Counted from the first letter of the stretch, positions 19,890-29,177 are shown. The stretch is 64,000 bases of DNA from Smithellaceae bacterium (GCA_028693285.1 JAQUVQ010000003.1:34104-98103), one strand, 5' to 3'. Program-made: numbers and translations. Notes: a model not told the origin generated them from the letters alone.

Positions 19890-20309
19890 TTACTCCCCTT
19901 TGCGAATAGAATATTTCTCGATTAACCCGGTGATCAATGCCGGCATCCTCCGGATTTTTCCTTCGTTGCTGGTGCAGGCATGGATGGTGTATCCTTCCAC
20001 GAGCAGTTTTCGCTGATTTTCGTCCCAGATCTTGGAGCTGTAACGGATGCTGGCCCTCTTGATATAGTCAAAGCAAGTCTCCACCGTGAGCAGGTCGTCG
20101 TATCTGGCCGGCTGGAGATAGCGGCAGAACACCGTCGTCAATGGCAGATGGAGCCCCAGGTTTTCCAGATCCGAATAGACAATCCCCATTTGCCGCATCA
20201 ATTCATTCCGGCCCAGCTCAAACCAGCGGATATAGTTGGTGTGATAGACAATGCCCATCGCGTCCGTGTCGGCGTAGATCACGCGGAATGTCGTCAGGTT
20301 ACTTTCCAA
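19890..20309 (-). CDS. YbgC/4HBT family acyl-CoA thioesterase
   Basis: 139 residues of single hotdog fold. The active-site motif YADTDAMGIVYHTNYIRWFE contains the catalytic Asp and the H-x-NY-x-R-W block. The start is TTG 20309, with GGAG eight bases before; no nearby ATG. It overlaps the apgM-like gene stop by 11 bases. YbgC proteins hydrolyse short-chain or aromatic acyl-CoAs and are often tied to envelope (Tol-Pal) genes, but here the neighbours are hom, the apgM-like gene and a TPR protein. Confidence 0.9.
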   Translation of the reverse strand: MESNLTTFRVIYADTDAMGIVYHTNYIRWFELGRNELMRQMGIVYSDLENLGLHLPLTTVFCRYLQPARYDDLLTVETCFDYIKRASIRYSSKIWDENQRKLLVEGYTIHACTSNEGKIRRMPALITGLIEKYSIRKGE

Positions 20310-21525
20310 GGAATGCTCTCCAGTCCTGAAGGAAGCCGTCCATCAGCCGATGCCCGGGAGACACGATCAGACCGGCGTCGCGGGCCTGCGCTTCGGTGAA
20401 TTTCAGTCCCCGGGCAAGGTTTTCTTCCCGTTTGGATGACAGGACCGCAAAGGGGCTCGGATCGCCCACGTGGGTTTTCACGTCGATCGGCGTCGGATGA
20501 TCGCTGAGCACCAGAATACGGTATTCCCCCAGTTCGCCGATGCGCGTCAGAATCGGTCCGACGATTTTTTCGTCGAAACACTCGATGGCCATGATCTTGC
20601 CTTTCGCGTTGCCTTCATGGCCCATTTCGTCGGGCGCTTCCAGATGAAGAAATACAAAATCCATGAACTTCAGCGCGTCGAGCGCCATTGCGGCCTTTCC
20701 TTCGTAGTTGGTGTCGATGTAGCCTGTGGCCCCCTCCACGCGCAGAGGCTTCAAGCCCGCGTAAATGCCCAGCCCGTTGAGCAGATCCACCGCGGAAATC
20801 ATGCCGCCCGTAAGCTTATATTTTTCGGTCAGGGGCGCCATTCGCGGTTTTCCCCCCTGCCCCCACAGCCAGATGGAGTTGGCCGTTTTCTTTCCTTCCG
20901 CGGCGCGGGCGGCGTTGACCGGATGTTCGTTGAGGATTTGAGCCGCGCTGTGCATCAGCCCGAGAATTTCCTCCGCGTGATCGCCCTGCGGCAGATGCGG
21001 GGCAATGGGTTTGCCGGGGATGTCGTGCGGCGGAGTGGTTTGGGGAGACCCGGCTGCGCCGCGCCAAACCAGCAGGTGCCGATATCCCACGCCGGGATAA
21101 AACTGGCACCGGGGCGAATGGAGTGTTTTGTTGAGATCCAGAACGATCTGTCTGGCTTCGGGGGAAGAGATGTGTCCGGCGGTAAAATCGTCCATGAACG
21201 CCGGACCCTCCTGGGTCTCCCCGATATGGACCAGGTTGCAGCGGTAGGCGATGTCGCCCTGCCCCAGCGCAATGCCCTGGCTCGCGGCTTCCAGCGGCCC
21301 GCGGCCCGTGTAGGTTTCTTTCGGATCGTAGCCCAGAACGCTGAGATTGGCCACGTCCGAGCCGGGCGTGAACCCTTCGGGAATCGTGTCCACCAGCCCC
21401 AGAGTGCCTTCGGATGCGATCTGGTCCAAAAAGGGCGTTACGGCGCACTGAAGCGGAGTTTTCCCGCCAAGTTGCCCGCTCGGATAATCCGCCATCCCGT
21501 CTCCCAGTAAAACCACGTATTTCAC
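20299..21525 (-). CDS. apgM-type phosphoglycerate mutase homolog, possible alternative homoserine kinase
   Basis: 408 residues of the archaeal-type 2,3-bisphosphoglycerate-independent mutase family. Metal and nucleophile motifs are LLGDGMADYP, PGSDVANLSVLGY (catalytic Ser), HLEAPDEMGHEG and LSDHPTPID. The GTG start at 21525 has AAGGGG upstream. It sits 67 bases downstream of hom. From comparative genomics I recall that apgM-like proteins next to hom or thrC have been proposed as functional replacements for homoserine kinase, so this copy may act in threonine synthesis instead of glycolysis. The sequence alone cannot decide. Confidence 0.88.
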   Translation of the reverse strand: MKYVVLLGDGMADYPSGQLGGKTPLQCAVTPFLDQIASEGTLGLVDTIPEGFTPGSDVANLSVLGYDPKETYTGRGPLEAASQGIALGQGDIAYRCNLVHIGETQEGPAFMDDFTAGHISSPEARQIVLDLNKTLHSPRCQFYPGVGYRHLLVWRGAAGSPQTTPPHDIPGKPIAPHLPQGDHAEEILGLMHSAAQILNEHPVNAARAAEGKKTANSIWLWGQGGKPRMAPLTEKYKLTGGMISAVDLLNGLGIYAGLKPLRVEGATGYIDTNYEGKAAMALDALKFMDFVFLHLEAPDEMGHEGNAKGKIMAIECFDEKIVGPILTRIGELGEYRILVLSDHPTPIDVKTHVGDPSPFAVLSSKREENLARGLKFTEAQARDAGLIVSPGHRLMDGFLQDWRAFLGK

Positions 21526-21592
21526 GGAGCCACGCCCCTTCCATTTTTACATGCCGCGCGGGTTTCGAAACGACCCGCTTTGCGGGTTTGCG

Positions 21593-22900
21593 CTACAACT
21601 CGTCTTCGATGCGAATGAGAATGGTTTTGTCCCGGACAATGTCGAGCCGGTCGATTTTCGTGAGCGCCCTGCGCACATTCTTCTCTTTCGCTTTATAGGT
21701 TGTCATCACGATGGGCACGGCCCCCGCTTCTTCCCTCGCCTTCTGGATCACGGTGGCGAGACTGATGTCATTTGCGCCAAGAATGCCGGATATCTTCGAC
21801 AGAACGCCCGGGCGGTCCAGGGCGGTGAAACGGAAGTAATACTTCGTTTCGATGTCGTCCATCGGAACCAGTTGGATATTCTCCATGCCGGTTTCATTGA
21901 TGGACCGAAGCGGCACCCGGCCGGAAATCCCCTTCAGCACGTTGCGGGCGCTGTCCAGAATATCGCTGAAAACCGCGCTGGCCGTCGGCATCATGCCCGC
22001 TCCCTGCCCGAAGAGAAAAACCGGCCCGGAGGCGTCTCCCTCCAGGTGGAAGGCGTTGTAGTTGTGGTTGACGTTCGCCAGCAGGTGTCCCGACGCGATC
22101 ATGGTCGGGTGGATTCTGGCTTCCACCGCATCGCCTTTCAGCCTGCCGATCGCCAAAAGCTTGATCCGGTAGCCCAGCTCCCTGGCAAAGGCAATGTCCT
22201 CCGCGCTGATTTTCGTGATGCCTTCCAGGTAAATGTCCTTGAGGCGGACTTTCTTCCCGTAGGCGAGCGACAGCACAATGGCCATCTTGTGCGACGTATC
22301 GATGCCCTCAATGTCGAACGTCGGGTCCGCCTCGGCAAAACCCAGCTCCTGGGCTTCCTTCAGGACCACGTCGAAGGGCTTCCCCTCGTTCGTCATTTTG
22401 GTGAGAATGAAATTGCAGGTTCCGTTCATGATGCCGACGATGGATTGGATCCGGTTGGCGACCAGCGATTCCTTCAGCGTTTTGATGATGGGAATGGTCC
22501 CGCCGACACTGGCTTCAAATCCGATATCCACGTTTTGCTTCTGCGCCGCCGGGAAAATCTCGTTGCCGTAGGTGGCCAGCATGGCCTTGTTGGCGGTCAC
22601 CACATGTTTGCCGTTCCGAATGGCTTCCAAAACGAAGGTGCGCGCCGGCTCATACCCGCCCATCAGTTCGATCACGATGGCGATGTCCGAATCGTTCAGA
22701 ATTTCCCGGGCGTCGGTCGTCAGCAGGTTTTTCGGAATTTTCACGCCGCGCGGGGAATTGATGTCGATGTCGGCGATCTTCTTTAAAACAAGCTTCGCGC
22801 CTAGCTTCCGGGCGATGAGCTTTTCGTTTTGCTTCATGAGCCGGACCACGCCGGTTCCGATATTGCCCAGGCCGATCAAGCCGATGGATATGTTTTTCAT
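21593..22900 (-). CDS. hom: homoserine dehydrogenase
   Basis: 435 residues. The Rossmann start is IGLIGLGNIGTGVVRLM; the catalytic region includes VGGTIPIIKTLKESL, GIMNGTCNFILTKM and the EADPTFDIEGID block with the catalytic Lys/Asp neighbourhood (SHKMAIVLSLAYG). A C-terminal ACT domain (about 350-430) suggests threonine feedback control. It reduces aspartate semialdehyde to homoserine. ATG 22900 has a GAGG SD. A consensus-like promoter and a GC-rich hairpin lie in the 140-base gap before it. Confidence 0.96.
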   Translation of the reverse strand: MKNISIGLIGLGNIGTGVVRLMKQNEKLIARKLGAKLVLKKIADIDINSPRGVKIPKNLLTTDAREILNDSDIAIVIELMGGYEPARTFVLEAIRNGKHVVTANKAMLATYGNEIFPAAQKQNVDIGFEASVGGTIPIIKTLKESLVANRIQSIVGIMNGTCNFILTKMTNEGKPFDVVLKEAQELGFAEADPTFDIEGIDTSHKMAIVLSLAYGKKVRLKDIYLEGITKISAEDIAFARELGYRIKLLAIGRLKGDAVEARIHPTMIASGHLLANVNHNYNAFHLEGDASGPVFLFGQGAGMMPTASAVFSDILDSARNVLKGISGRVPLRSINETGMENIQLVPMDDIETKYYFRFTALDRPGVLSKISGILGANDISLATVIQKAREEAGAVPIVMTTYKAKEKNVRRALTKIDRLDIVRDKTILIRIEDEL

Positions 22901-22933
22901 TTTTTACCTCAACCGTGCATCAAAAATACGGCC

Positions 22934-22951
22934 CGGGGCCGCTTTGCCCCG
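22934..22951 (-). promoter_or_regulatory. GC-rich hairpin in the hom 5' leader
   Basis: CGGGGC (22934-22939) pairs with GCCCCG (22946-22951) over a six-base loop, between the promoter and the hom start. On the minus strand it is followed by GGCCGTATTTTTG, a short T-run. It may be a weak terminator or attenuator, or an RNA-stability element; no leader peptide is visible. Confidence 0.35.
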
Positions 22952-22973
22952 CCTGATTTCGCGAGGGTGGTAC

Positions 22974-23001
22974 CCTATATCAAATCCCGTTGTTTTGTCA
23001 A
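22974..23001 (-). promoter_or_regulatory. sigma-70-type promoter for hom operon
   Basis: On the minus strand TTGACA (23001-22996), 16-base spacer, TATAGG (22979-22974). The -35 is a perfect consensus. It lies about 75 bases upstream of hom and just beyond the panE stop, so it fits the hom, apgM-like, ybgC, TPR transcript. Confidence 0.6.
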
Positions 23002-23041
23002 ATGGATATGAGGAGATGAACCTCCGCCGGGGCCGGGTCCG

Positions 23042-23959
23042 CTACGATGTCAGCTGACGATAGACCTCGTCGTGAACCGGCGTGGGAATCCCCGCTTCAC
23101 GTCCCGCCCGGCAAAGAAACGCCGTCAGGGTGTCCACTTCCGTCTGCCGGCCTCTCTCCCGGTCGAGCTGCATGGATGTTTTCGCGTCATGGGAGAAGCC
23201 GCCGATCAGCTCTATGGTTTTGTCCACCGCGCTGTCCGGCAGGTGCACGCGGCGGGCACGGGCGACCGCGGCGACTTCCAGCATCATCGCCCGCAGCCGG
23301 TTTTGCAAATCCCCGTCATCGCGGATCAAACCGTACGTTTTGCCGGTTGCCGCCGTGAGCGATCCCAGGGGGCACATCATCAGGAATTTCATCCACAGCG
23401 CTTCGGTCATGCGGCCCGATAGCCTGGCGTCGATTTTCGCCCCCAGCAGGAGTTCCAGAACAGGGGAATACCGGTCGGCGGACACCCGGTCATCCGTGCC
23501 GAAAATCAATCGGCAGGCGCCCTGCGTCTGGATCACCACCCCGGGCTGGTCCAGAAAACTGATGATGTAAACGGAACCGCTGACGACGTCCGCGCCCGGC
23601 AGCACCCCTTTCAGCCTTTCGGCGCTGTCCACGCCGTTTAGCAGGGGGATGACCACGGTTGTTTTGCCGATGTTCTTCGCCAGGGAGCGTGCCGATTCCT
23701 CAAGCGAATAGCTTTTGACGCAGAAAAAGACCAGATCGAACCGGCCGGCCACGGAGGGATCGTCCGTGGCGATGTTCGGCCAGGCGGTATATTGGCCTTC
23801 CCGGGCGCAAAGCTGAAGGCCGTTTTTCTGAATGGCCCGAAGATGCTCTCCGCGGGCGATGAAGACGATTTCATGCTTTCCGGAGGCTGCGTATTCCCGG
23901 GCCAGTTTGCCGCCGAAATATCCCCCTACCCCGCCGATTCCGACCACCGCGATTCTCAT
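23042..23959 (-). CDS. panE: ketopantoate reductase family protein
   Basis: 305 residues. The N-terminal NADPH-binding fold has GIGGVGGYFGGKLA, then FFCVKSYSLEESA and LLNGVDSAERL (the lysine/asparagine of the family), and the C-terminal helical domain has WMKFLMMCPLGSLTAATGKTYG. It reduces 2-dehydropantoate to pantoate in CoA synthesis. ATG 23959 has GGAG eight bases upstream. PanE-like paralogs with other 2-ketoacid substrates are common, so the symbol is likely but not certain. Confidence 0.88.
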   Translation of the reverse strand: MRIAVVGIGGVGGYFGGKLAREYAASGKHEIVFIARGEHLRAIQKNGLQLCAREGQYTAWPNIATDDPSVAGRFDLVFFCVKSYSLEESARSLAKNIGKTTVVIPLLNGVDSAERLKGVLPGADVVSGSVYIISFLDQPGVVIQTQGACRLIFGTDDRVSADRYSPVLELLLGAKIDARLSGRMTEALWMKFLMMCPLGSLTAATGKTYGLIRDDGDLQNRLRAMMLEVAAVARARRVHLPDSAVDKTIELIGGFSHDAKTSMQLDRERGRQTEVDTLTAFLCRAGREAGIPTPVHDEVYRQLTS

Positions 23960-24169
23960 CGAATGGATCTCCTTTTCAGTTGCGAGTTAACCGAAATCCT
24001 TCAAAAAGATCAAGGATCAATTTGGACTTCCGGTTGTTGACGGACAACTGAACTCCGGTCAACTGCCTTATGGAATCTTCAGGAAATGCCGCTAAAAAAT
24101 GTTTTTGGGGTTCATGGAAGGCATCTTCGATCGATTGTCTTGGCTTACCGCTGCTTTGGCTAGTCCGGT

Positions 24170-24213
24170 CAAAACAAAAAGATCCTGTGAGGCTTGAACA
24201 TCAGCCTCACAGG
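24170..24213 (-). terminator. intrinsic terminator of the small secreted-protein gene
   Basis: A perfect 11-base inverted repeat, CCTGTGAGGCT (24184-24194) and AGCCTCACAGG (24203-24213), has an eight-base loop. Reading the minus strand it is followed by ATCTTTTTGTTTTG. It lies 33 bases after the stop of the gene at 24247-24552. Confidence 0.85.
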
Positions 24214-24246
24214 TGAGTTTTCTGCGTTTCAGGTTTCAAAACCCGC

Positions 24247-24552
24247 TTATTTCGGGGCGCAGAGAAAACCGCCTTTCGGAAAAACTTTGCCTTTCTCATC
24301 CTGGGCTTTCGGATGATAACCGATGGCCTTGCTGTCCGCTCCGCATACCTGCTTGCCCAGGTTTCTCTTCGACTTTGGCACGGGGCCGAAAGCTTCCGGG
24401 CGGTCCCACAGCATTTCACTGCCCAGCAGCGGGGACTGAAGCTTGGGCGGGACGCGGTCCGGTTTCTTGCCCGGTCCGGCGGCAAATGCCATTGTTGAAA
24501 ACGCTAAAAAAACAACTGCGATGAACAATGCGATCATTCTTGATGTTTTCAT
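24247..24552 (-). CDS. small secreted protein of unknown function
   Basis: 101 residues from ATG 24552, with AAAGGAG upstream. A clear signal peptide (MKTSRMIALFIAVVFLAFST, cleavage probably after AFA-AG) leaves a mature domain of about 75 residues. This is rich in Pro, Lys and Gly, with LLGSEMLWDRPEAFGPVPKS and two cysteines (KQVCGAD, FLCAPK) that could form a disulfide in the periplasm. No family recognised. It is monocistronic, with its own strong terminator, which suggests an abundant periplasmic protein (inference). Confidence 0.82.
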   Translation of the reverse strand: MKTSRMIALFIAVVFLAFSTMAFAAGPGKKPDRVPPKLQSPLLGSEMLWDRPEAFGPVPKSKRNLGKQVCGADSKAIGYHPKAQDEKGKVFPKGGFLCAPK

Positions 24553-24804
24553 CAGACACTCCTTTCTGTTTTTCCATTTTAACATTTTGAGGAGACAGTC
24601 ATTCCCCCTTCTTTCATGACGAATTTTCTAAACGCCTCAATTATGCAAAAATTAACAGGGCCGGAAGGCTATCGTCAATCCTTATGATTGCCCAATTTTT
24701 ACCGATAGATTACCGATGACTTCTAAGTGTTTTCCTCCTCGTCAAATCTTAACCTTGATGGCTTCAGACCGGTTTTCTCAATCCTCTCTGGTCATACCCT
24801 TTGT

Positions 24805-27267
24805 TTATCCCGTTCGGGCCAGATCCAGTTTTCCCTGCCATTTCGCGATCAGCGTCTCTTTTAAAATAGCGTGTTCGGGCTTGGCAAGAAGCGGATCGCG
24901 GACAATCAGCGCAAAAGCGTCCTCCTTTGCGTCGTTGAGAATGCGCGCGTCGCGGATGATGCTGGCAATTCGGAAATCAGGCAATCCGGACTGCCTGGTT
25001 CCCAGAAAATCCCCCGGTCCGCGAATAGCCAGGTCTTCTTCGGCCAGGACAAATCCATCGGTTGTGTTTTCCATGATTTTCAGCCGCTTGCGGGCATCAC
25101 CCGATGCCTTGTAGTCGGCAAGAAGAATGCAGGTGGAGGGAATATCGCGGCGGCCGACGCGGCCGCGAAGCTGGTGAAGCTGCGACAGGCCGAATCGCTC
25201 CGCGTGCTCAATTACCATCAGCGAGGCGCGAGGAACGTCGATTCCCACTTCGATCACGGTCGTGGATACCAGGATTGCGATTTGATTTTCCTGAAAATCC
25301 CGCATCACCGCGTCTTTCTCACGGTCCTTCATTTTGCCGTGGATCAGGCCGACCCGGACATTCGGGAAAATATCTTTCTGCAGATGTTCGGCCATTTTCG
25401 TCGCGTCTTTCAAATCCAGGTTCTCCGACTGCTCGACCAGGGGATAGACGATGAACGCCTGATGATTTCCGGCCAGCTCTTTGCGAATGGCCTCGTACAC
25501 CGCTTCTCTTCTGTTTTCCCCCATCACCAGCGTGCGCACCGGTTTTTTGCCCGGCGGCATTTCGTCGATGACCGACACGTCCAGGTCTCCGTAAACCGTC
25601 ATCGCCAGCGTTCGCGGGATCGGCGTGGCGGTCATGACCAGCACGTCGGCGGAAAGGCCTTTGTTGCGCAGCGCTACCCGCTGCATAACGCCGAAGCGGT
25701 GCTGCTCGTCAATGACGACCAGCCCCAGTTTCCTGAAATCCACATTCTCCTGGATCAGGGCGTGCGTTCCGATGATGATGTCGGCCTCGCCCGACCGGAT
25801 GCGCTCCAGCGCCTCTGTGCGAGCCGCGCCGTTCATGCCGCCGGTCAGCAGGACCACGCGCAGCCCGACCGGACCGGCCCACGCGGACAGGGTCGCCTCG
25901 TGCTGCCGGGCCAGAATTTCCGTGGGCGCCATCAGCGCGGCCTGATACCCGTTTTCGCATACGGTCACCATGGCCGACATGGCCACCAGCGTTTTCCCGC
26001 TTCCCACGTCGCCCTGCAGAAGACGGTTCATGGCCGTCGGCGCATGCAGGTCTTTGTGAATTTCATCGACCACCCGCTTTTGCGCGCCGGTCAGCTCAAA
26101 CGGCAGCGAGGCGTAAAATTTTGCCAGTCGGCTCCCGCCGGCGGCAAAGGAAATGCCGCGATCCAGAACGCGTCCGGATTTCTTGACGGCCATTCCCAGC
26201 TGAAAAAAGAAAAACTCGTCGTAAATCAGGCGGCGGTGCGCCTCGGAGCGCGCGTTTTGCAGAGGTTCCATGAGCGCGTCGCTCCCGGGGAAATGCGCGC
26301 CCACAAGCGCCTCGCGGATGTTGATCAGGCCTCTCTTCCGGCAGATGTCCGCGGGAATCGGCGATGCGATGTAGCGCGAATAATTTTCCAGCGCCAAGGC
26401 CATGACTTTCCGGATGTATTTCTGGTGGAGGCCCTCCGTTTCCGAATAGACCGGAACAATGCGCCTGAAATTGAGCAGATTTTCTTCGTCCTCTTTGTCC
26501 AGAATTTCGTAATCCGGATGAATCATGGACTTGCCCGCGTAGCCGGGCGTCACGTTGCCGGTGAAAATCACGCGGGTTCCCTTTTGAAAAGCGCCGGCCA
26601 GATGAGACATCCGGCCCTTGAACCACTTGGCCGTGAGGACCCCGGTGTTGTCGCTCACGGCGACTTCCAGAATCCTTCTTTTCCCGTAACAGCGGAAAGA
26701 GCAGTCCGCAACGGCGGCCATGATCGTCTGGATCCTGTTCGTCTCCAGCTTGTGAATTTTCCGGATTTCCCGGCGATCTTCATAGGTTCGGGGCAGAAAA
26801 TAAAGCAAATCTTCGACGGTCTGGATTTTTTTTGCAGAAAACCGTTCAGCCATTTTCGGCCCGACGCCCTTCAGAAACTGCACCGGCGCGGACAGCTTTT
26901 CCGCGGAGATTTTCAGGTCTTCCACGCGGGCGGCAATCTGCTCTTCCTGCAGATTGCCCGGATTGCGCGCGTCAAAGTTGTCGGCGGCGTACTTGAGCCG
27001 TTCCAGGATGAGCGAGGCTTCGGCAATGCCGCTTTTCTTCTGCTGGAGGTCCTTGCCGTCGTATTCCTGAAAAATTCGCATCATGTGGTCCAGGGCGGGG
27101 CCGAAAATGTTTTTCGCGGCGGGCGGAATGGCCGATATCTGCAAAGCGATCAAGCCCGAGAGGGATTTCCCCAGGTTCCGGATGTTCGGGAGATTTTTAA
27201 ATTGATCTTTAGCGGCAAAATTCAGAGGCTGCTCGATGCGCTGAAGATTCTTTTTAAAAGACTCCAT
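24805..27267 (-). CDS. recG: ATP-dependent DNA helicase RecG
   Basis: 820 residues. An N-terminal extension of about 130 residues with no motif precedes the helix-hairpin-helix/wedge region (VQFLKGVGPKMAERF), the OB wedge domain, and the SF2 core with Walker A GDVGSGKT, Walker B VVIDEQHRFGV (DEQH), MTATPIPRTLAM and LRGRVGRRD. It remodels stalled forks and Holliday junctions. The N-terminal extension is longer than in enteric RecG and is seen in several deltaproteobacterial and Gram-positive forms. It is divergent from purM. Confidence 0.97.
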   Translation of the reverse strand: MESFKKNLQRIEQPLNFAAKDQFKNLPNIRNLGKSLSGLIALQISAIPPAAKNIFGPALDHMMRIFQEYDGKDLQQKKSGIAEASLILERLKYAADNFDARNPGNLQEEQIAARVEDLKISAEKLSAPVQFLKGVGPKMAERFSAKKIQTVEDLLYFLPRTYEDRREIRKIHKLETNRIQTIMAAVADCSFRCYGKRRILEVAVSDNTGVLTAKWFKGRMSHLAGAFQKGTRVIFTGNVTPGYAGKSMIHPDYEILDKEDEENLLNFRRIVPVYSETEGLHQKYIRKVMALALENYSRYIASPIPADICRKRGLINIREALVGAHFPGSDALMEPLQNARSEAHRRLIYDEFFFFQLGMAVKKSGRVLDRGISFAAGGSRLAKFYASLPFELTGAQKRVVDEIHKDLHAPTAMNRLLQGDVGSGKTLVAMSAMVTVCENGYQAALMAPTEILARQHEATLSAWAGPVGLRVVLLTGGMNGAARTEALERIRSGEADIIIGTHALIQENVDFRKLGLVVIDEQHRFGVMQRVALRNKGLSADVLVMTATPIPRTLAMTVYGDLDVSVIDEMPPGKKPVRTLVMGENRREAVYEAIRKELAGNHQAFIVYPLVEQSENLDLKDATKMAEHLQKDIFPNVRVGLIHGKMKDREKDAVMRDFQENQIAILVSTTVIEVGIDVPRASLMVIEHAERFGLSQLHQLRGRVGRRDIPSTCILLADYKASGDARKRLKIMENTTDGFVLAEEDLAIRGPGDFLGTRQSGLPDFRIASIIRDARILNDAKEDAFALIVRDPLLAKPEHAILKETLIAKWQGKLDLARTG

Positions 27268-27359
27268 TTCATCATGCTCCGGATACGGAAGGTGCGGAAA
27301 ATGCGTTTATGAATTTGTTTGTTTTTTAACAAATAAATTTTGTTTGCGCAAGTCGAGGA

Positions 27360-27387
27360 TTGACACGCAAGGGGATTTACGTTAAAT
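27360..27387 (+). promoter_or_regulatory. candidate promoter for purMN
   Basis: TTGACA (27360-27365), 16-base spacer, TTAAAT (27382-27387), in the recG-purM divergent gap; purM begins 54 bases downstream. The -35 is perfect, the -10 weaker. No PurR-like or purine-riboswitch signature was found. Confidence 0.45.
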
Positions 27388-27440
27388 CGTTTTCGTCTTA
27401 AGCCAAGTGTAAAAAATACAACCTGTCCTGATGGAGCCCT

Positions 27441-28508
27441 ATGCCAACTAAATCCATAAAATCAACCTCTTCGACGTATAAAGAATCCGGCGTCGATATC
27501 GAGACGGCCAATGCCTTCGTCGAGCGCATCAAGCCCCTGATCAAAACGACGGCCCGCAGGGAAGTCCTGTCCGGCATCGGAGGCTTCGGCGGTTTGTACC
27601 GTTTTGACACCGCCAAGGCCAGAAACCCCATTTTGGTTTCCTCCACCGACGGCGTCGGAACCAAGCTGAAAATCGCGCAATTGACGGACCGGCACAACAC
27701 CATCGGCATCGACCTGGTGGCCATGTCGGTAAACGACGTGGTCGTTCAGGGAGCGGAGCCTTTGTTCTTTCTGGATTACCTGGCCACCGGCAAAATCGAA
27801 ACGGAAAAAAGCGTTCAGATCGTGGAAGGCATCGTCCAGGGCTGCAAACAGGCCGGCTGCGCGCTCTTGGGTGGAGAGACGGCCGAAATGCCGGGATTCT
27901 ATCCGCCGGGTGAATATGATCTGGCCGGATTCTGCGTGGGGGTGGTGGAATCGGAAAAGCTTATTGACGGCTCTACCATCAGCATCAACGACCGCGTGAT
28001 CGGTCTGGCCTCCAGCGGCCTGCACAGCAACGGTTATTCGCTGGCCCGTCGCGTGCTTCTGGAAAAAGGCGGACTTTCCGTGAAGGACAGCGTTGCGGAG
28101 CTTGGACGAAGCGTCGGCGAGGAGCTGCTTGAACCGACCCGCATCTATGTCAAGCCTCTCCTGAATGTCTTCAAAAGCTTTCAGGTCAAGGGGCTTGTCC
28201 ACATTACCGGCGGCGGTTTCTACGACAACATTCCGCGTGTCATTCCCGATGTCTGCCGCTGCGTGATCCGGAAGGAAAGCTGGCCGATTCCGCCGATCTT
28301 TTCCGTCATTCAGGAAATCGGCCGGGTCGATGAGCGTGAAATGTTCCGCGTGTTCAACATGGGAATCGGCATGATGATGATCGTCCCGGAAAAAGATGTG
28401 CAGGAAATTCTCGACCGCCTGAAGGGGCTGGGAGAAAACGCCTTTCTCCTGGGAACGATCGAAAAGCGGGACGAGAACGGGCCACCGGTCTGTTTTACGG
28501 ATCTGTAA
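27441..28508 (+). CDS. purM: phosphoribosylformylglycinamidine cyclo-ligase
   Basis: 355 residues. AIR synthetase signatures: SSTDGVGTKLKIAQ, IDLVAMSVNDVVVQGAEP, LLGGETAEMPG and VHITGGGFYDNIPRV. It closes FGAM to AIR with ATP in purine synthesis. The ATG at 27441 is the natural start (MPTKSIKSTSSTYKESGVD). purN follows after 9 bases. Confidence 0.97.
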   Translation: MPTKSIKSTSSTYKESGVDIETANAFVERIKPLIKTTARREVLSGIGGFGGLYRFDTAKARNPILVSSTDGVGTKLKIAQLTDRHNTIGIDLVAMSVNDVVVQGAEPLFFLDYLATGKIETEKSVQIVEGIVQGCKQAGCALLGGETAEMPGFYPPGEYDLAGFCVGVVESEKLIDGSTISINDRVIGLASSGLHSNGYSLARRVLLEKGGLSVKDSVAELGRSVGEELLEPTRIYVKPLLNVFKSFQVKGLVHITGGGFYDNIPRVIPDVCRCVIRKESWPIPPIFSVIQEIGRVDEREMFRVFNMGIGMMMIVPEKDVQEILDRLKGLGENAFLLGTIEKRDENGPPVCFTDL

Positions 28509-28517
28509 GGCGGTTTT

Positions 28518-29177
28518 ATGGCTGACCTTTTAAAACTGGGCGTCCTGATTTCCGGAAGCGGCTCCAACCTTCAGTCCATCATCGATCACATCGAAAAGGG
28601 GGCGCTTGGCGCCCGGATCACTATGGTGGCCAGCAACCGCCCCGACGCCTACGGCCTGACCCGTGCGCAACAATACCGGATTCCCACCGCGGTGGTAAGC
28701 CACCGGGATTTTGAAAACCGGGAAGCGTTTGACCGCGAACTGCTTCGCATCCTGCAGGGCGCCGGCGTCGAGCTGGTCGTGCTCGCCGGTTTCATGCGGA
28801 TTCTTACGCCGTTTTTTCTTCGTGCCTTTCCGGACCGGATCATCAATATTCATCCCGCCCTGCTCCCCTCTTTCCCCGGCACGCACGTTCAGCAGAAAGC
28901 GCTGGATTACGGCGTTCGTTTTTCCGGGTGCACAGTTCATTTTGTCGATGAAGGCGTGGACACGGGTCCGATCATCATTCAGGCGGTTGTGCCCGTTTTT
29001 GCCGGCGACACGGCCCAGGAGCTCGCGGCGCGGATTTTGAAGGAAGAGCACAAAATTTACCCCCAGGCCATCCGTTATTTCGCCCAGGGCCGAATTGTCA
29101 GAAACGGTCGCCGCGTAGAGATCAGGGACGCCGGAAACCATGACGCCGCGCTCAGCAATCCGCCCCCGGAGGGCTGA
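28518..29177 (+). CDS. purN: phosphoribosylglycinamide formyltransferase
   Basis: 219 residues. The start block LGVLISGSGSNLQSIIDHIE binds the phosphate. Catalytic residues are seen in INIHPALLPSFPGTHVQQKA (Asn-His), GCTVHFVDEGVDTGPIIIQ and the Asp. It transfers the formyl group of 10-formyl-THF to GAR. It follows purM closely, as in many bacteria. The C-terminus after residue 190 is somewhat longer than in E. coli PurN. Confidence 0.96.
   Translation: MADLLKLGVLISGSGSNLQSIIDHIEKGALGARITMVASNRPDAYGLTRAQQYRIPTAVVSHRDFENREAFDRELLRILQGAGVELVVLAGFMRILTPFFLRAFPDRIINIHPALLPSFPGTHVQQKALDYGVRFSGCTVHFVDEGVDTGPIIIQAVVPVFAGDTAQELAARILKEEHKIYPQAIRYFAQGRIVRNGRRVEIRDAGNHDAALSNPPPEG

Noticed and set aside
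24871-27312. 813-codon frame antisense to recG
   Set aside because: Mirror of codon bias of recG; residues are low-complexity His/Arg/Gln-rich, no domain.
27301-27440. Purine riboswitch before purM
   Set aside because: No matching conserved loops; only a simple promoter is visible.
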